A stretch of 64,000 nucleotides of DNA, from contig NC_003155.5 in assembly GCF_000009765.2 (NCBI RefSeq), positions 8,370,001 through 8,434,000 on the forward strand. Direction: 5' to 3'. The notes beneath the pieces were generated by a model. It did no database searches and had not been told where the DNA came from. It saw nothing but the letters and a program-made list of their open reading frames with translations. The DNA comes from Streptomyces avermitilis MA-4680 = NBRC 14893 (GTDB taxonomy: Bacteria > Actinomycetota > Actinomycetes > Streptomycetales > Streptomycetaceae). Within the stretch, counting starts at the first letter, position 1, and every line of letters begins with the position of its first letter. Of this stretch, positions 39,000 to 48,825 are shown piece after piece. Position numbers and translations under genes: made by a program.

Positions 39000-40987
39000 C
39001 CCACGTGGACCCGGGGCCGGCGTTGCGGATCGGGTTCCGCGCGGCGCAGGACCTCCCGGGTGACCGGGGCGACCTCTCCGTCGCCGAAGACGAGGAAGCG
39101 CAGCAGTTGGCTGAACGGGTTGCCCTCGGTCCAGTTGAAGTAGGCGTGCGGGACCTCACCGGTGCGGTCCCGCAGCTGCATCAGGACGGCCGCGATGGTG
39201 TTGGGCACGGTCGCGCCCTCCACGCGCAGCCTGCGCACCCCGTGCTTCTCGTCGCCGTGGACGGCCAGATCGGCGGTGAAGTCCGAGGAGTCCGTGACGA
39301 AGACCTCCAGGAAGAGCACCGGACGCCCGTCCGGGATGTGGGTCTGCTCGCGCTGGCTGTACTCCTTGGCGCGGTACTCGCGCGTGCTGTGTTCCTGCGG
39401 CTCGTTGGCGATCAGCCGGAGAGGCCCGCTCGCCGCGGCCTCGTCGAGGAACCGGGAGGCCGTCTCGTCGAACGTGACGGCGGCGGCCCGCAGTTCGAAG
39501 GCCCGGCGCACACGGGAGGCGAACGAGGTGATCAGGATGGCCAGGATGAAGATCGCCGCGATCTTGATGCCGTCCGGCCGCTCGATCACGTTCGTGACCA
39601 GCGTGTAGGCGAAGACCGCGGTGATGGCACCGAACCCGGTCGCGGCGCCCCGGTGGCCGCGCTTGTGCACGGCGACCGTCGACGCGAAGGACGCGGAGAG
39701 CATCAGGACCAGGACGCCGGTCGCGTACGCGCCGCTCTGGTCGTCGACGTTCGCGTTGAACCACAGCGTGATGAAGACCGCGGCCGCCATGAAGACCAGC
39801 ACCAGGGGGCGGACCGCCCGGGTCCATTCCGGGGCCATGCCGTACCGCGGCAGATAGCGCGGCACGAGATTGAGCAGTCCGGCGAGCGCGGAGGCGCCCG
39901 CGAACCAGAGGATCGCGATGGTCGCGACGTCGTAGACCGTGCCGAAGGCCTCGCCCAGGTGCTGGTGCGCGAGATACGCCAGCGCGCGGCCGTTCGCGGC
40001 GCCGCCGCTCCTGAACTCGTCCTGCGGGATCAGGATCGTCGTCGCCAGACTGGAGAGCAGCAGGAAGCAGCTCATGATCACGGCGGCCGTGGTGAGCAGC
40101 TTGCGGGTGTCGCGGATCCGGCCCGTCGGCTTCTCGTAGGTGTCCGTGGGGTCGCCCTCGACCTGCGGCATCACCGCGACGCCCGTCTCGAAGCCGGACA
40201 TGCCGAGCGCCAGCTTCGGGAAGACGAGCAGCGCCACGGCGGCCATCGCGAGCGGAGAGGAGTGTTCCGTCGTCATCGCGTCGGTCCAGTCGCCGATCTT
40301 GACCGGGTGGCTCAGCACCTCCCACGCCGAGACGGCCAGAACGACGACATTGAGTGTGAGATAGGTCGCCACCAGCGTCACGGCGATGCCCATGGCCTCA
40401 CGGAAGCCCTTGAGGAAGACCGCCCCCAGGGCCGTGACGAGGACGAGCGTGATCCAGGTGTTCGCGCCGTGCAGCCAGTGCGGAGCGAACGGATTCTCCA
40501 CGACGTGCGCCGCGGCGTCGGCGCCGGAGAGCGTGATCGTGATCAGGAAGTCGGTGGCCGCGAACCCGAGCAGCACCAGGACGAAGATCTTCCCCGCCCA
40601 CCAGGGCAGCAGCCGCTCCAGCATGGCGATGGAACCCTCGCCGTGCGGACTCTCGTGCGCGACCCGGCGGTAGACCGGCAGCGCGCCGAGCAGGGTCAGC
40701 GCGACCAGCACGAGCGTCGCCAGCGGCGACAGCAGGCCGGCCGCGAGCGCCGCGATGCCGGGCTGGTAGCCGAGCGTGGAGAAGTAGTCCACACCGGTCA
40801 GACACATGACCCGCCACCACCGGTGCCCCGCGTGCCCCTCGTCGGTCGTGGCGTGCGGGCCCGGGTGCCGGGCCGTCTGCTCGCTCAGGCCCTCCAGGAG
40901 CCAGGCCCGCCAGCGGGGCGTGGCGGCGGAGGGCCCTGGTTCGTCGGGCTCGGCGGTGTCCTTACTGTCCACCTGCGTGCCGCTCAT
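38996..40987 (-). CDS. Large APC-superfamily permease with C-terminal cytosolic domain
   Basis: A 663-aa amino-acid/polyamine/organocation-type permease. A 60-residue N-terminal tail is followed by about 12-13 membrane segments from MCLTGVDYFSTLGYQPGIAAL (about residue 62) onward. Conserved APC features include KLALGMSGFETGVAVMPQVEGDPTD. About 150 residues after the last segment form a soluble domain (RAFELRAAAVTFDETASRFLDEAA, then FLEVFVTDSSDFTADLAVHGDEKHGVRRLRVEGATVPNTIAAVLMQLRD). ATG 40987 has GGGAG upstream. The substrate is unknown. Confidence 0.88.
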   Translation of the reverse strand: MSGTQVDSKDTAEPDEPGPSAATPRWRAWLLEGLSEQTARHPGPHATTDEGHAGHRWWRVMCLTGVDYFSTLGYQPGIAALAAGLLSPLATLVLVALTLLGALPVYRRVAHESPHGEGSIAMLERLLPWWAGKIFVLVLLGFAATDFLITITLSGADAAAHVVENPFAPHWLHGANTWITLVLVTALGAVFLKGFREAMGIAVTLVATYLTLNVVVLAVSAWEVLSHPVKIGDWTDAMTTEHSSPLAMAAVALLVFPKLALGMSGFETGVAVMPQVEGDPTDTYEKPTGRIRDTRKLLTTAAVIMSCFLLLSSLATTILIPQDEFRSGGAANGRALAYLAHQHLGEAFGTVYDVATIAILWFAGASALAGLLNLVPRYLPRYGMAPEWTRAVRPLVLVFMAAAVFITLWFNANVDDQSGAYATGVLVLMLSASFASTVAVHKRGHRGAATGFGAITAVFAYTLVTNVIERPDGIKIAAIFILAILITSFASRVRRAFELRAAAVTFDETASRFLDEAAASGPLRLIANEPQEHSTREYRAKEYSQREQTHIPDGRPVLFLEVFVTDSSDFTADLAVHGDEKHGVRRLRVEGATVPNTIAAVLMQLRDRTGEVPHAYFNWTEGNPFSQLLRFLVFGDGEVAPVTREVLRRAEPDPQRRPRVHVG

Positions 40988-41081
40988 GCTGCGATCTCCC
41001 TGACCTGGGGCCTTCGGACAACGACGAGCGAGTATCCACCACACGGCCGCCCGCACCCCCGCCGGGGGCGACCGGACGGCC

Positions 41082-41135
41082 CGGACGGACCGGACGGACC
41101 GGGCGGACCGGACGGACCGGGCGGACCGGACGGCG
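41082..41135 (+). repeat. 9-bp tandem repeat, six copies
   Basis: Alternating CGGACGGAC and CGGGCGGAC units upstream of both the permease gene and the divergent YigZ gene. It is intergenic and outside the visible promoter of YigZ. Confidence 0.85.
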
Positions 41136-41270
41136 CGGCGGCAGTGCGCTGCGCACGCACGCGTGACACGTGCCCTGATCCGGCTGCCGCACGCGCGCGT
41201 GCGGTGCGCGTTCGATCCGTGGTGCGATCCGTCGTGCCGCCCCCGCGCGCGCACCGCATACGCTGGCGTG

Positions 41271-41897
41271 ATGCAGGACGAGTACCGCACAGTCGCCCAC
41301 GCGGGCGTGCACGAGACCGAGATCAACCGCTCCCGCTTCCTGTGCGCCCTCGCCCCGGCGGCCACCGAGCAGGAGGCCCAGGACTTCATCGCGGCCGTCC
41401 GCAAGGAGCACGCGGACGCCACGCACAACTGCTACGCGTACGTCATCGGCGCCGGTGCCGCCGTCCAGAAGGCGAGCGACGACGGGGAACCGGGCGGCAC
41501 CGCGGGCGTCCCCATGCTGCAGATGCTGCTGCGCCGGGACATGCGGTACGTCGTCGCCGTCGTCACCCGCTACTACGGCGGGGTCAAGCTCGGCGCGGGC
41601 GGGCTCATCAGGGCGTACGGGGGAGCGGTGGGCGAGGCGCTGGACGTGCTCGGAACCCTCACGCGCAAACGCTTCCGGCTCGCCACGGTGACCGTCGACC
41701 ACCAGCGGGCCGGCAAGGTGCAGAACGACCTGCGGTCGACCGGACGCACGGTGCGTGACGTGCGTTACGGGGAGGCGGTCACGATCGAGATCGGCCTCCC
41801 GGACGCCGACGTGGACGCCTTCCGCTCGTGGCTCGCCGACGCCACCGCCGGCACGGCCGGCTTCGAACTGGGCGGCGAGGCATACGGGGACGCCTAG
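41271..41897 (+). CDS. YigZ/IMPACT-family protein
   Basis: A 208-aa protein with the N-terminal IMPACT (UPF0029) domain: EINRSRFLCALAPAATEQEAQDFIAAVRKEHADATHNCYAYVIG, then SDDGEPGGTAGVPMLQMLLRRDMRYVVAVVTRYYGGVKLGAGGLIRAYGGAVGEAL (about residues 67-122), the family hallmark. The C-terminal DUF1949 domain is ferredoxin-like. It may bind RNA or act in translation control; the activity is not established. ATG 41271 is 6 bp after TACGCT (leaderless). A run of 8-bp repeats begins at the stop codon. Confidence 0.93.
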   Translation: MQDEYRTVAHAGVHETEINRSRFLCALAPAATEQEAQDFIAAVRKEHADATHNCYAYVIGAGAAVQKASDDGEPGGTAGVPMLQMLLRRDMRYVVAVVTRYYGGVKLGAGGLIRAYGGAVGEALDVLGTLTRKRFRLATVTVDHQRAGKVQNDLRSTGRTVRDVRYGEAVTIEIGLPDADVDAFRSWLADATAGTAGFELGGEAYGDA

Positions 41898-41950
41898 CGA
41901 CACAGCGACACAGCGATACAGCGATACAGCGACACAGGGATACGGGATAC
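41897..41950 (+). repeat. 8-bp then 7-bp tandem repeats
   Basis: Five copies of GCGAYACA (41897-41936), then two of GGGATAC. The array begins on the last base of the YigZ stop codon. Confidence 0.85.
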
Positions 41951-42104
41951 GGGGACAGTGAACGGGCGCTCCGCCCAGTCGGCGGCCTGTGCTGATTTCC
42001 GGAGTCATGGCGACTTGTGTGCATCCCGGCCGGTTCGGGCCGCAGTGGCACGTTCAGGACATTCGCCGTGCGTGGTCATGGCATCATGGGTGAAAAGTAG
42101 TACT

Positions 42105-42136
42105 CCGCCGCGTCGGCGCGGTCGGCTTCTTTTTTT
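42105..42136 (+). promoter_or_regulatory. Terminator-like hairpin with T-run in the helicase leader
   Basis: CCGCG-TCGG-CGCGG stem within a longer GC-rich region, followed by TTCTTTTTTTG, about 90 bp before the DEAD-box helicase start. On the plus strand it has the form of an intrinsic terminator or attenuator. Confidence 0.5.
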
Positions 42137-42223
42137 GTCTTGCACCCGGCTCGTTCCTGCAATTCATTCGGCTCGTGCCCGCCGAGAATTCCTCGATGCG
42201 TGCCCTGTCGAGGAAGGTTCTCC

Positions 42224-43720
42224 ATGAACCGTTCAGCTCGCACGAACGACCGCTTCTCCAACACCCGTAAGAAGGATGGCTCCGCCGGTTCCGGCCGGGG
42301 CGCCCGCTCGGGTGGCAACGGGCGCCGTCCCTCCACACCGCAGGGGGAGTTCGCGTTGCCGGTCACCGTCACGCCGGCCCTCCCCGCGGCTGCGACGTTC
42401 GGCGAGCTGGACCTCCCCGCCGAGTTGCTGAAGACGCTCACCAGCCTCGGCGTGAACGAGCCGTTCCCGATCCAGGCCGCCACCCTGCCGAACTCCCTGG
42501 CGGGCCGCGACGTCCTGGGCCGCGGGCGGACCGGATCGGGCAAGACGCTCGCCTTCGGCCTGGCGCTACTCGTGCGCACGGCCGGACAGCGTGCCGAGGC
42601 CCGGAAGCCGCTGGCCCTGATCCTCGTCCCCACGCGCGAGCTGGCCCAGCAGGTCACCGACGCGCTCACTCCGTACGCCCAGTTGCTGAAGCTGCGGCTG
42701 GCCACCGTGGTCGGCGGCATGTCGATCGGCCGGCAGGCGAGCGCACTGCGCGCCGGGGCCGAGGTCGTCGTCGCGACTCCAGGCCGCCTCGCCGATCTCA
42801 TCGAGCGCAAGGACTGCCGGCTGGACCGGGTGAGCATCACCGTCCTGGACGAGGCCGACCAGATGGCCGACATGGGCTTCATGCCCCAGGTCACCGAACT
42901 GCTCGACCAGGTACGCCCCGACGGCCAGCGGATGCTGTTCTCGGCCACGCTGGACCGCAACATCGACCTCCTGGTCCGTCGCTACCTCCATGACCCGGTG
43001 GTCCACTCGGTCGACCCGTCGGCGGGCACGGTCACCACGATGGAGCATCACGTGCTGCATGTGCACGGCACCGACAAGTTCGCCACCGCCACCGAGATCG
43101 CCGCCCGCGACGGGCGCGTGCTCATGTTCCTGGACACCAAGCACGCCGTCGACCAGTTCACCAAGCACCTGCTGGGCAGCGGCGTGAAGGCCGCCGCCCT
43201 GCACGGCGGCAAGTCGCAGCCCCAGCGCACCCGCACCCTGGCGCAGTTCAGGACCGGCGACATCACGGCGCTCGTGGCGACCAATGTCGCGGCCCGCGGC
43301 ATTCATGTGGACGATCTCGACCTCGTCGTCAACGTCGACCCGCCGAGCGACCACAAGGACTACCTGCACCGCGGCGGCCGTACCGCGCGCGCCGGTGAGT
43401 CCGGCAGTGTCGTCACCCTGGTCCTGCCCAACCAGCGCCGTGAGATGGCGCGGCTGATGTCCGATGCCGGCATCAGGCCGCAGATCACTCAGGTCCGCTC
43501 GGGTGAGGCCGAGCTGAGCCGTATCACCGGCGCCCAGGCGCCCTCCGGTGTCCCCATCGCCGGCAGCGGGCCGGTCACGGAGCGCCCCAAGCGCGGCGGT
43601 GCCCCCTTCCGGGGTATGGGCACTCGCCCGGGCCGCGCCGGTGGTGAGTCCCGCCGGTCCGCCGAGGCCCGGCAGACGGCCGAGGCCCGCAAGGCCGCCC
43701 GGATCCGTCGCGGCGCGTAG
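42224..43720 (+). CDS. DEAD-box RNA helicase
   Basis: A 498-aa ATP-dependent RNA helicase. Motifs in order: Q motif (FPIQAATLPNSL), I GRGRTGSGKT, Ia PTRELAQQ, GG, Ib TPGR, II DEAD (VLDEADQM), III SAT, then domain 2 with IV VLMFLDTK, V ATNVAARGIHVDD and VI HRGGRTARAG. The N-terminal ~45 residues are basic and disordered, and the C-terminal 80 residues are Arg/Gly/Ala-rich, as in cold-shock helicases of the RhlE/CsdA class. The role is unwinding RNA in ribosome assembly or mRNA decay. ATG 42224 has AGGAAGG 6 bp upstream. The leader contains a T-tailed hairpin. Confidence 0.95.
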   Translation: MNRSARTNDRFSNTRKKDGSAGSGRGARSGGNGRRPSTPQGEFALPVTVTPALPAAATFGELDLPAELLKTLTSLGVNEPFPIQAATLPNSLAGRDVLGRGRTGSGKTLAFGLALLVRTAGQRAEARKPLALILVPTRELAQQVTDALTPYAQLLKLRLATVVGGMSIGRQASALRAGAEVVVATPGRLADLIERKDCRLDRVSITVLDEADQMADMGFMPQVTELLDQVRPDGQRMLFSATLDRNIDLLVRRYLHDPVVHSVDPSAGTVTTMEHHVLHVHGTDKFATATEIAARDGRVLMFLDTKHAVDQFTKHLLGSGVKAAALHGGKSQPQRTRTLAQFRTGDITALVATNVAARGIHVDDLDLVVNVDPPSDHKDYLHRGGRTARAGESGSVVTLVLPNQRREMARLMSDAGIRPQITQVRSGEAELSRITGAQAPSGVPIAGSGPVTERPKRGGAPFRGMGTRPGRAGGESRRSAEARQTAEARKAARIRRGA

Positions 43721-43966
43721 CCCGAGCGCAGCTGAACGCCCGCGGGACCGCCCGCCCGAACGCCCGTCGGCCGCGCCGCAATTCAGGTCAATGTGGACAT
43801 CTATGGCTATAGGTGGCGGATGTCAGGGGCGGACCGGGATGTGTGAGGAATCGGGTGCCGACAGGCGTTAGCGTGGTCGGTGCTGACGGTGAGGCCCGTG
43901 CTGGTCGGCGCCGGTTCCAGGGGCGTAGGGCGTAGTAAGGGGAAGCATGCAGGTCGGAGCGGTGTC

Positions 43967-45130
43967 TTGAGGATTCTGCACACGTCCGACTGGCATCTGG
44001 GCCGGGCGTTCCACCGGGTGAACATGCTCGGTGCCCAGGCCGGTTTCATCGGCCATCTCGTCACGACCGTGCGTGAGCGCGGCGTGGACGCGGTGGTCGT
44101 GTCGGGGGACGTGTACGACCGGGCGGTGCCGCCGCTGGCCGCGGTCGAGCTCTTCGACGACGCCCTGCACCGGCTGGCGGACCTGGGCGTGCCCACGGTG
44201 ATGATCTCCGGGAACCACGACTCGGCGCGCCGACTGGGCGTGGGCGCCGGCCTCATCGGCCGCGCCGGCATCCATCTGCGGACCGAGGTCTCGGCGTGCG
44301 GTACGCCCGTGCTGCTGTCCGACACCTTCGGCGACGTCGCGTTCTACGGGCTGCCGTATCTTGAACCGGCCCTGGTGAGGGACCAGTTCGGGGTGGAGAA
44401 AGCGGCCCACGAGGCCGTGCTCGCCGCCGCCATGGACCGGGTCCGGGCCGACCTCGCCACGCGCCCGCCGGGCACCCGTTCCGTCGTCCTCGCCCATGCC
44501 TTCGTCACCGGCGGCGAGGCCAGTGACAGTGAGCGGGACATCACGGTCGGCGGGGTGGCCGCCGTGCCCGCCGGGGTCTTCGACGGCGTCGACTACGCGG
44601 CGCTGGGACATCTGCACGGCAGCCAGACCATCACCGAGCGCGTGCGCTACTCGGGCTCCCCGCTGCCCTACTCCTTCTCCGAGGCCGAGCACCGCAAGAG
44701 CATGTGGCTCGTGGACCTGGGGGCCGACGGCTCGATCGAGGCGGAGCGGGTCGACTGCCCGGTGCCCCGCCCGCTCGCCAGGATCCGTGGGCCACTGGAG
44801 GAACTGCTCGCCGACCCCGGGCTGACGCGCCACGAGGAGGCGTGGGTCGAGGCCACGCTCACCGACCCGGTGCGCCCCGCCGAGCCCATGGCGCGACTGA
44901 CCGAGCGTTTCCCGCACACGCTCAGCCTCGTCTTCGACCCGGAGCGGGCACCGGAGGACCCGGACGTCTCGTACGCGCGGCGCCTGGCTGGCCGCAGCGA
45001 CCAGCAGATCGCGGAGGACTTCGTGGCCCATGTGCGCGGCGCCGGACCCGACGCGCGCGAACAGGCCGTGCTGCAGGACGCGTTCGACGCCGTCCGCGCC
45101 GACGAGGCGGTCCGGGAGGTCGCCCGCTGA
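43967..45130 (+). CDS. sbcD: SbcD nuclease subunit
   Basis: A 387-aa Mre11-type nuclease, the partner of SbcC in processing hairpins and double-strand ends. Phosphoesterase motifs are all present: I LHTSDWHLGRAF (about residues 4-15), II VVSGDVYDRAVPP, III ISGNHDSARRL, IV VLAHAFV and V YAALGHLHGSQ. The C-terminal cap follows. TTG 43967 is chosen because GGTCGGAG precedes it and motif I then starts in the usual position. An upstream TAGCGT -10 (43869-43874) would give a leader of about 85 nt. sbcC follows 67 bp downstream in the same operon. Confidence 0.95.
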   Translation: MRILHTSDWHLGRAFHRVNMLGAQAGFIGHLVTTVRERGVDAVVVSGDVYDRAVPPLAAVELFDDALHRLADLGVPTVMISGNHDSARRLGVGAGLIGRAGIHLRTEVSACGTPVLLSDTFGDVAFYGLPYLEPALVRDQFGVEKAAHEAVLAAAMDRVRADLATRPPGTRSVVLAHAFVTGGEASDSERDITVGGVAAVPAGVFDGVDYAALGHLHGSQTITERVRYSGSPLPYSFSEAEHRKSMWLVDLGADGSIEAERVDCPVPRPLARIRGPLEELLADPGLTRHEEAWVEATLTDPVRPAEPMARLTERFPHTLSLVFDPERAPEDPDVSYARRLAGRSDQQIAEDFVAHVRGAGPDAREQAVLQDAFDAVRADEAVREVAR

Positions 45131-45197
45131 TGCCCGCGACCGCCGGACACCCACGGCGCCCGGTGCGGCGACCGCACTCGAACACGGAGGGGAGCCG

Positions 45198-48197
45198 ATG
45201 AGGCTGCACCGCCTGGACATCACCGCCTTCGGCCCCTTCGGCGGCGCCCAGACCGTCGACTTCGACGACCTCTCGGCCGCCGGGCTCTTCCTGCTGCACG
45301 GACCGACCGGGGCGGGCAAGACGTCCGTCCTGGACGCCGTCTGCTACGCGCTGTACGGGGCCGTGCCGGGCGCCCGCCAGAGCGGCCAGGGCATGACCCT
45401 GCGCAGCGACCACGCCGCGCCGTCCACCCGTACCGAGATCCGGCTCGAACTCACCGTCGCCGGACGCCGGCTGGAGATCACCCGGCAGCCGCCCTGGGCG
45501 CGCCCCAAGAAGCGCGGCGCCGGTACGACGACCGACAAGGCCCAGAGCCGGCTGCGCGAACACGACGCGGCGGCGGGCTCCTGGAAGGACCTCAGCCGCT
45601 CCCACCAGGAGATCGGTGAGGAGATCACCCAGCTGCTCGGCATGAGCCGGGAGCAGTTCTGCCAGGTCGTGCTGTTGCCCCAGGGCGACTTCGCACGCTT
45701 CCTGCGCGCCGACGCGGAGGCGCGCGGCAAACTGCTCGGCCGCCTCTTCGACACCCACCGCTTCGCGGAGGTCGAGAAGCGGCTCGCCGAGCGGCGGCGG
45801 GCGGTCGAGGCCGAGGTGCGGGCCGGGGACGCCACGCTGCTCGCCGACGCGCACCGCATGCAGCAGGCCGTCGGGGACGTCGTCGAGGTGCCGCTGCCCG
45901 ACCTCGCGCCCGGCGACCCAGGACTCGCCGAGACCGTCCTCACCTGGGCCGCCGTCGCCCGCTCCACCGCCCGCGAGCGGCTGACCCTGGCCCACTGCGC
46001 GCGTACGGCGGCGGAGTCCGCGCAGGCCGCCGCCGACCGCGTACTCGACGACGTACGCGAAGTGGCACGCCTTCAGCGCAGGTACACCGAGGCGCGCGAG
46101 CGCGCCGCGCTGCTGGAGGAGCGCTCCGACGCCCACCGGGAGGCGCAGACGCGGATGGAGCGTGGCCGCAAGGCCGAGGCGGTGGCCCCCGCGCTCGATC
46201 TGCGCGACGCCGCCGAGGCCGAGCACCGGCGCGCGGCCACGGACGAGGCACGCGCGCGCACCGCCCTGCCCGAGACGTTCGCCGACGCCGGCGCGCCCGG
46301 CCTCGCGGCGGCGGCCCGCAAGGCGGCCGAGGAACTGGGCGGCCTGGAATCCGCCCGCCGGGCCGAGCGCCGGCTCGGTGAACTCACCGAGGAGCGTGCC
46401 TCCCTGGACCGCCAGGAGCGCGCCGACGACGACGTCCTCCAGGACGCCGAGAGCTGGCTCGCCACCTGGGAGGCGACCCGCGCCGACCTCCAGGCCGGCA
46501 TCGAGTCCGCGCAGGAGGCCGCGACGCGCGCCGAGCAGCTCGCCGTGCGCCGCGACCCCGCCCAGGCCCGCCTCGCGGCCGCCCGTCGGCGCGACCGGCT
46601 CTCCCAGGACACGGACGAGGCCCGGGCCCGTGCCCTCGCCGCCCGCGAGCACGCGACGGACGCCCGGGTCCACTGGCTCGACCTGAAGGAACAGTGCCTT
46701 CAGGGCATCGCCGCGGAACTCGCCGCCGGTCTCGTCGACGGCGCTCCCTGCGCCGTGTGCGGCTCCCTCGACCATCCGGCGCCCGCGCGGAAGATCACCG
46801 GGCATGTCGACCGGGAGACCGAGGAGCGGGCCCTCACCGCCTACCAGCGCGCCGACGAGACGGCCACCGTGGACGAGCGGCGACTCGGCTCCGTACGCGA
46901 GGAGCTGGCCGCCGCGACCGCGGAAGCGGGCGACGCGCCGACCGCCCACCTCGCCCAGGAGGCAGCGGAGCTGGAGCGGCAGCATGCCGAGGCGCGCGCC
47001 GCCGCCTCCGGGCTGCACACCGCGCGGCAGCGGCTCGCACAGGCCGAGCTCGAACACGAACGGCGGGTCGCCGACCAGCAGCAGGCCGCCCTGCGCGCCG
47101 CCGCCCGGGTCTCCCACCGGGACACGATCGACCGGGAAAGGGCCTCGCTGGAGGAGGAGTTGGCAAAGGCCCGGGGCGCCGCCGACAGCGTCGCCGCGCG
47201 TGCCGCGCAGCTGGAGCGCCGGACCGCCCTGCTCACGGACGCCGCGGACGCCGTGCGCACGGCCGAGGACACCGCGCAGCGCCTCAAGGACGCCGACGCG
47301 CGCCTGGCCGACGCGGCCTTCCGCGCCGGGTTCGACACCCCGGGGGACGCGGCCGCCGCGCTCCTCGACGACGCGGCCCACCGCGACCTCCAACGGCGCC
47401 TCGACGCCTGGCAGTCCGAGGAGGCCGCCGTACGCGCGGTGCTCGCCGAGGCCGACACGGCCGCCGCCGCGCGGCAGCCGGCCGCCGGCCTGGCCGCCGC
47501 CGAAGAGACCGCCGAGCTGGCCGCCCGGCGGCTGCGGGACACCGCCTCCGCCCAGGACGCGGCCGCTCGGCGCTGCGCCGAACTGGACCGGCTGTCCACG
47601 CGCGCGCTCACGTCCGTACGCCGGCTGGCGCCGCTGCGCGAGGAGCACGACCGGGTGGCCCGTATGGCCGGACTGGCCGCGGGTACCTCCGCGGACAACG
47701 AGCGGAAGATGCGCCTGGAGTCCTACGTCCTCGCCGCCCGTCTGGAACAGGTGGCGGCGGCCGCGACCGCGCGCCTGCGACGCATGTCGTCGGGGCGCTA
47801 CACGCTCGTCCACTCCGACGACCGGGCCGGACGCGGACGCAGCGGTCTCGGGCTGCATGTCGTGGACGCCTGGACCGGCCGCGAGCGGGACACGGCGACG
47901 CTCTCCGGCGGCGAGACCTTCTTCGCGTCGCTGGCTCTCGCCCTCGGCCTCGCGGACGTCGTCACCGACGAGGCCGGCGGGGTGCGCCTGGACACCCTGT
48001 TCATCGACGAGGGATTCGGCAGCCTCGACGACCAGACCCTCGACGAGGTCCTCGACGTACTCGACTCCCTGCGGGAGCGGGACCGCAGCGTCGGCATCGT
48101 CAGCCATGTCGCGGATCTACGACGGCGCATCACCGCGCAGCTGGAGATCGTGAAGGGGCGGACGGGTTCGGTGGTACGACAGCGGGGCGGGCTGTGA
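45198..48197 (+). CDS. sbcC: SbcC ATPase subunit
   Basis: A 999-aa SMC/Rad50-type ATPase. Walker A is GPTGAGKT (residues 35-42). Two long Ala/Arg/Glu-rich coiled coils flank the zinc hook CAVC (Cys518, Cys521) in the centre. The C-terminal half holds the ABC signature LSGGETF, Walker B as LDTLFIDEGFG and the D-loop SLDDQTLDEVLDVLDSL. The Q-loop region is CQVVLLPQGDFARFL. It works with SbcD to open and trim DNA ends and palindromes. ATG 45198 has GGAGGGGAG upstream. Confidence 0.97.
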   Translation: MRLHRLDITAFGPFGGAQTVDFDDLSAAGLFLLHGPTGAGKTSVLDAVCYALYGAVPGARQSGQGMTLRSDHAAPSTRTEIRLELTVAGRRLEITRQPPWARPKKRGAGTTTDKAQSRLREHDAAAGSWKDLSRSHQEIGEEITQLLGMSREQFCQVVLLPQGDFARFLRADAEARGKLLGRLFDTHRFAEVEKRLAERRRAVEAEVRAGDATLLADAHRMQQAVGDVVEVPLPDLAPGDPGLAETVLTWAAVARSTARERLTLAHCARTAAESAQAAADRVLDDVREVARLQRRYTEARERAALLEERSDAHREAQTRMERGRKAEAVAPALDLRDAAEAEHRRAATDEARARTALPETFADAGAPGLAAAARKAAEELGGLESARRAERRLGELTEERASLDRQERADDDVLQDAESWLATWEATRADLQAGIESAQEAATRAEQLAVRRDPAQARLAAARRRDRLSQDTDEARARALAAREHATDARVHWLDLKEQCLQGIAAELAAGLVDGAPCAVCGSLDHPAPARKITGHVDRETEERALTAYQRADETATVDERRLGSVREELAAATAEAGDAPTAHLAQEAAELERQHAEARAAASGLHTARQRLAQAELEHERRVADQQQAALRAAARVSHRDTIDRERASLEEELAKARGAADSVAARAAQLERRTALLTDAADAVRTAEDTAQRLKDADARLADAAFRAGFDTPGDAAAALLDDAAHRDLQRRLDAWQSEEAAVRAVLAEADTAAAARQPAAGLAAAEETAELAARRLRDTASAQDAAARRCAELDRLSTRALTSVRRLAPLREEHDRVARMAGLAAGTSADNERKMRLESYVLAARLEQVAAAATARLRRMSSGRYTLVHSDDRAGRGRSGLGLHVVDAWTGRERDTATLSGGETFFASLALALGLADVVTDEAGGVRLDTLFIDEGFGSLDDQTLDEVLDVLDSLRERDRSVGIVSHVADLRRRITAQLEIVKGRTGSVVRQRGGL

Positions 48198-48215
48198 CGC
48201 CCGGCGGCCCCGGGG

Positions 48216-48662
48216 TCAGCGACCCAGCGGGCGTCGGGGCAGCGGTGACGAGTACACGACGCTCGTCGTCACGGACCCCAGAGCGCCGATCTTGCCCGAC
48301 ACCTCTTCCAGATGGCGCATCGAGCGCGCGGCGACCTTGATGACGAAGCAGTCGTCGCCGGTGACGTGGTGCGCCTCCAGGATCTCGGGCGTCACGGCGA
48401 CGAGGTCGTGGAAGGGCTTGTAGTTCCCGTTCGGGTAGCGCAGCCGGACGAAGGCCAGGATCGGCAGGCCCAGGCTGTCCGGGTCGACGACCGCCGCGTA
48501 TCCCTGGATCACGCCGGCCTCCTCCAGCCGCCGCACCCGCTCGGTGACCGCGCTCGAGGACATGGAGACGGCACGGGCCAGCTCGGCGAAGCTGGCCCGT
48601 CCCTCGCGCTGGAGGACATCGAGGATGCGCCAGTCGGTGGCGTCCGGGGAATACGTGGTCAT
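48216..48662 (-). CDS. Lrp/AsnC-family regulator (copy 1)
   Basis: A 148-aa AsnC-type regulator. The helix-turn-helix is DATDWRILDVLQREGRASFAELARAVSMSSSAVTERVRRLEEAGVI (about residues 6-50), followed by the RAM ligand-binding fold. ATG 48662 is 6 bp after TATTCC (leaderless). A longer in-frame upstream extension exists but passes through the promoter. Palindromes ATTCCCGAGGAAT (48661-48673) and GGGGAATCCCC (48678-48688) lie on its start and promoter and may be its operators. The rhodanese gene is divergent and may be a target. Confidence 0.92.
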   Translation of the reverse strand: MTTYSPDATDWRILDVLQREGRASFAELARAVSMSSSAVTERVRRLEEAGVIQGYAAVVDPDSLGLPILAFVRLRYPNGNYKPFHDLVAVTPEILEAHHVTGDDCFVIKVAARSMRHLEEVSGKIGALGSVTTSVVYSSPLPRRPLGR

Positions 48663-48825
48663 TCCCGAGGAATAGCAGGGGAATCCCCGGCAGATCAAGA
48701 GTGACGCCGTGAATCACTCCTTCAGGACGGGGATCACCGGCCGTAGATTCTCAGCCATGAGGGTCCCGTACGGCCGGAGCAGGCGAACGCACCGGAACGG
48801 CGGGGCAGGGAGGGAAGGCACCACG

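Noticed and set aside
38960..41758. A 932-codon plus-strand frame
   Set aside because: It is antisense to the large permease, with Glu/Arg/Gly-rich composition typical of antisense frames.
43800..43874. PafBC-type damage promoter before sbcD
   Set aside because: A TAGCGT -10 is present, but the required TGTCRGTG box is not at the correct spacing.
44922..48107. A 1061-codon open frame on the minus strand across sbcD and sbcC
   Set aside because: It is antisense to two well-supported repair genes, has a composition typical of GC-rich antisense frames and contains no recognisable domain.
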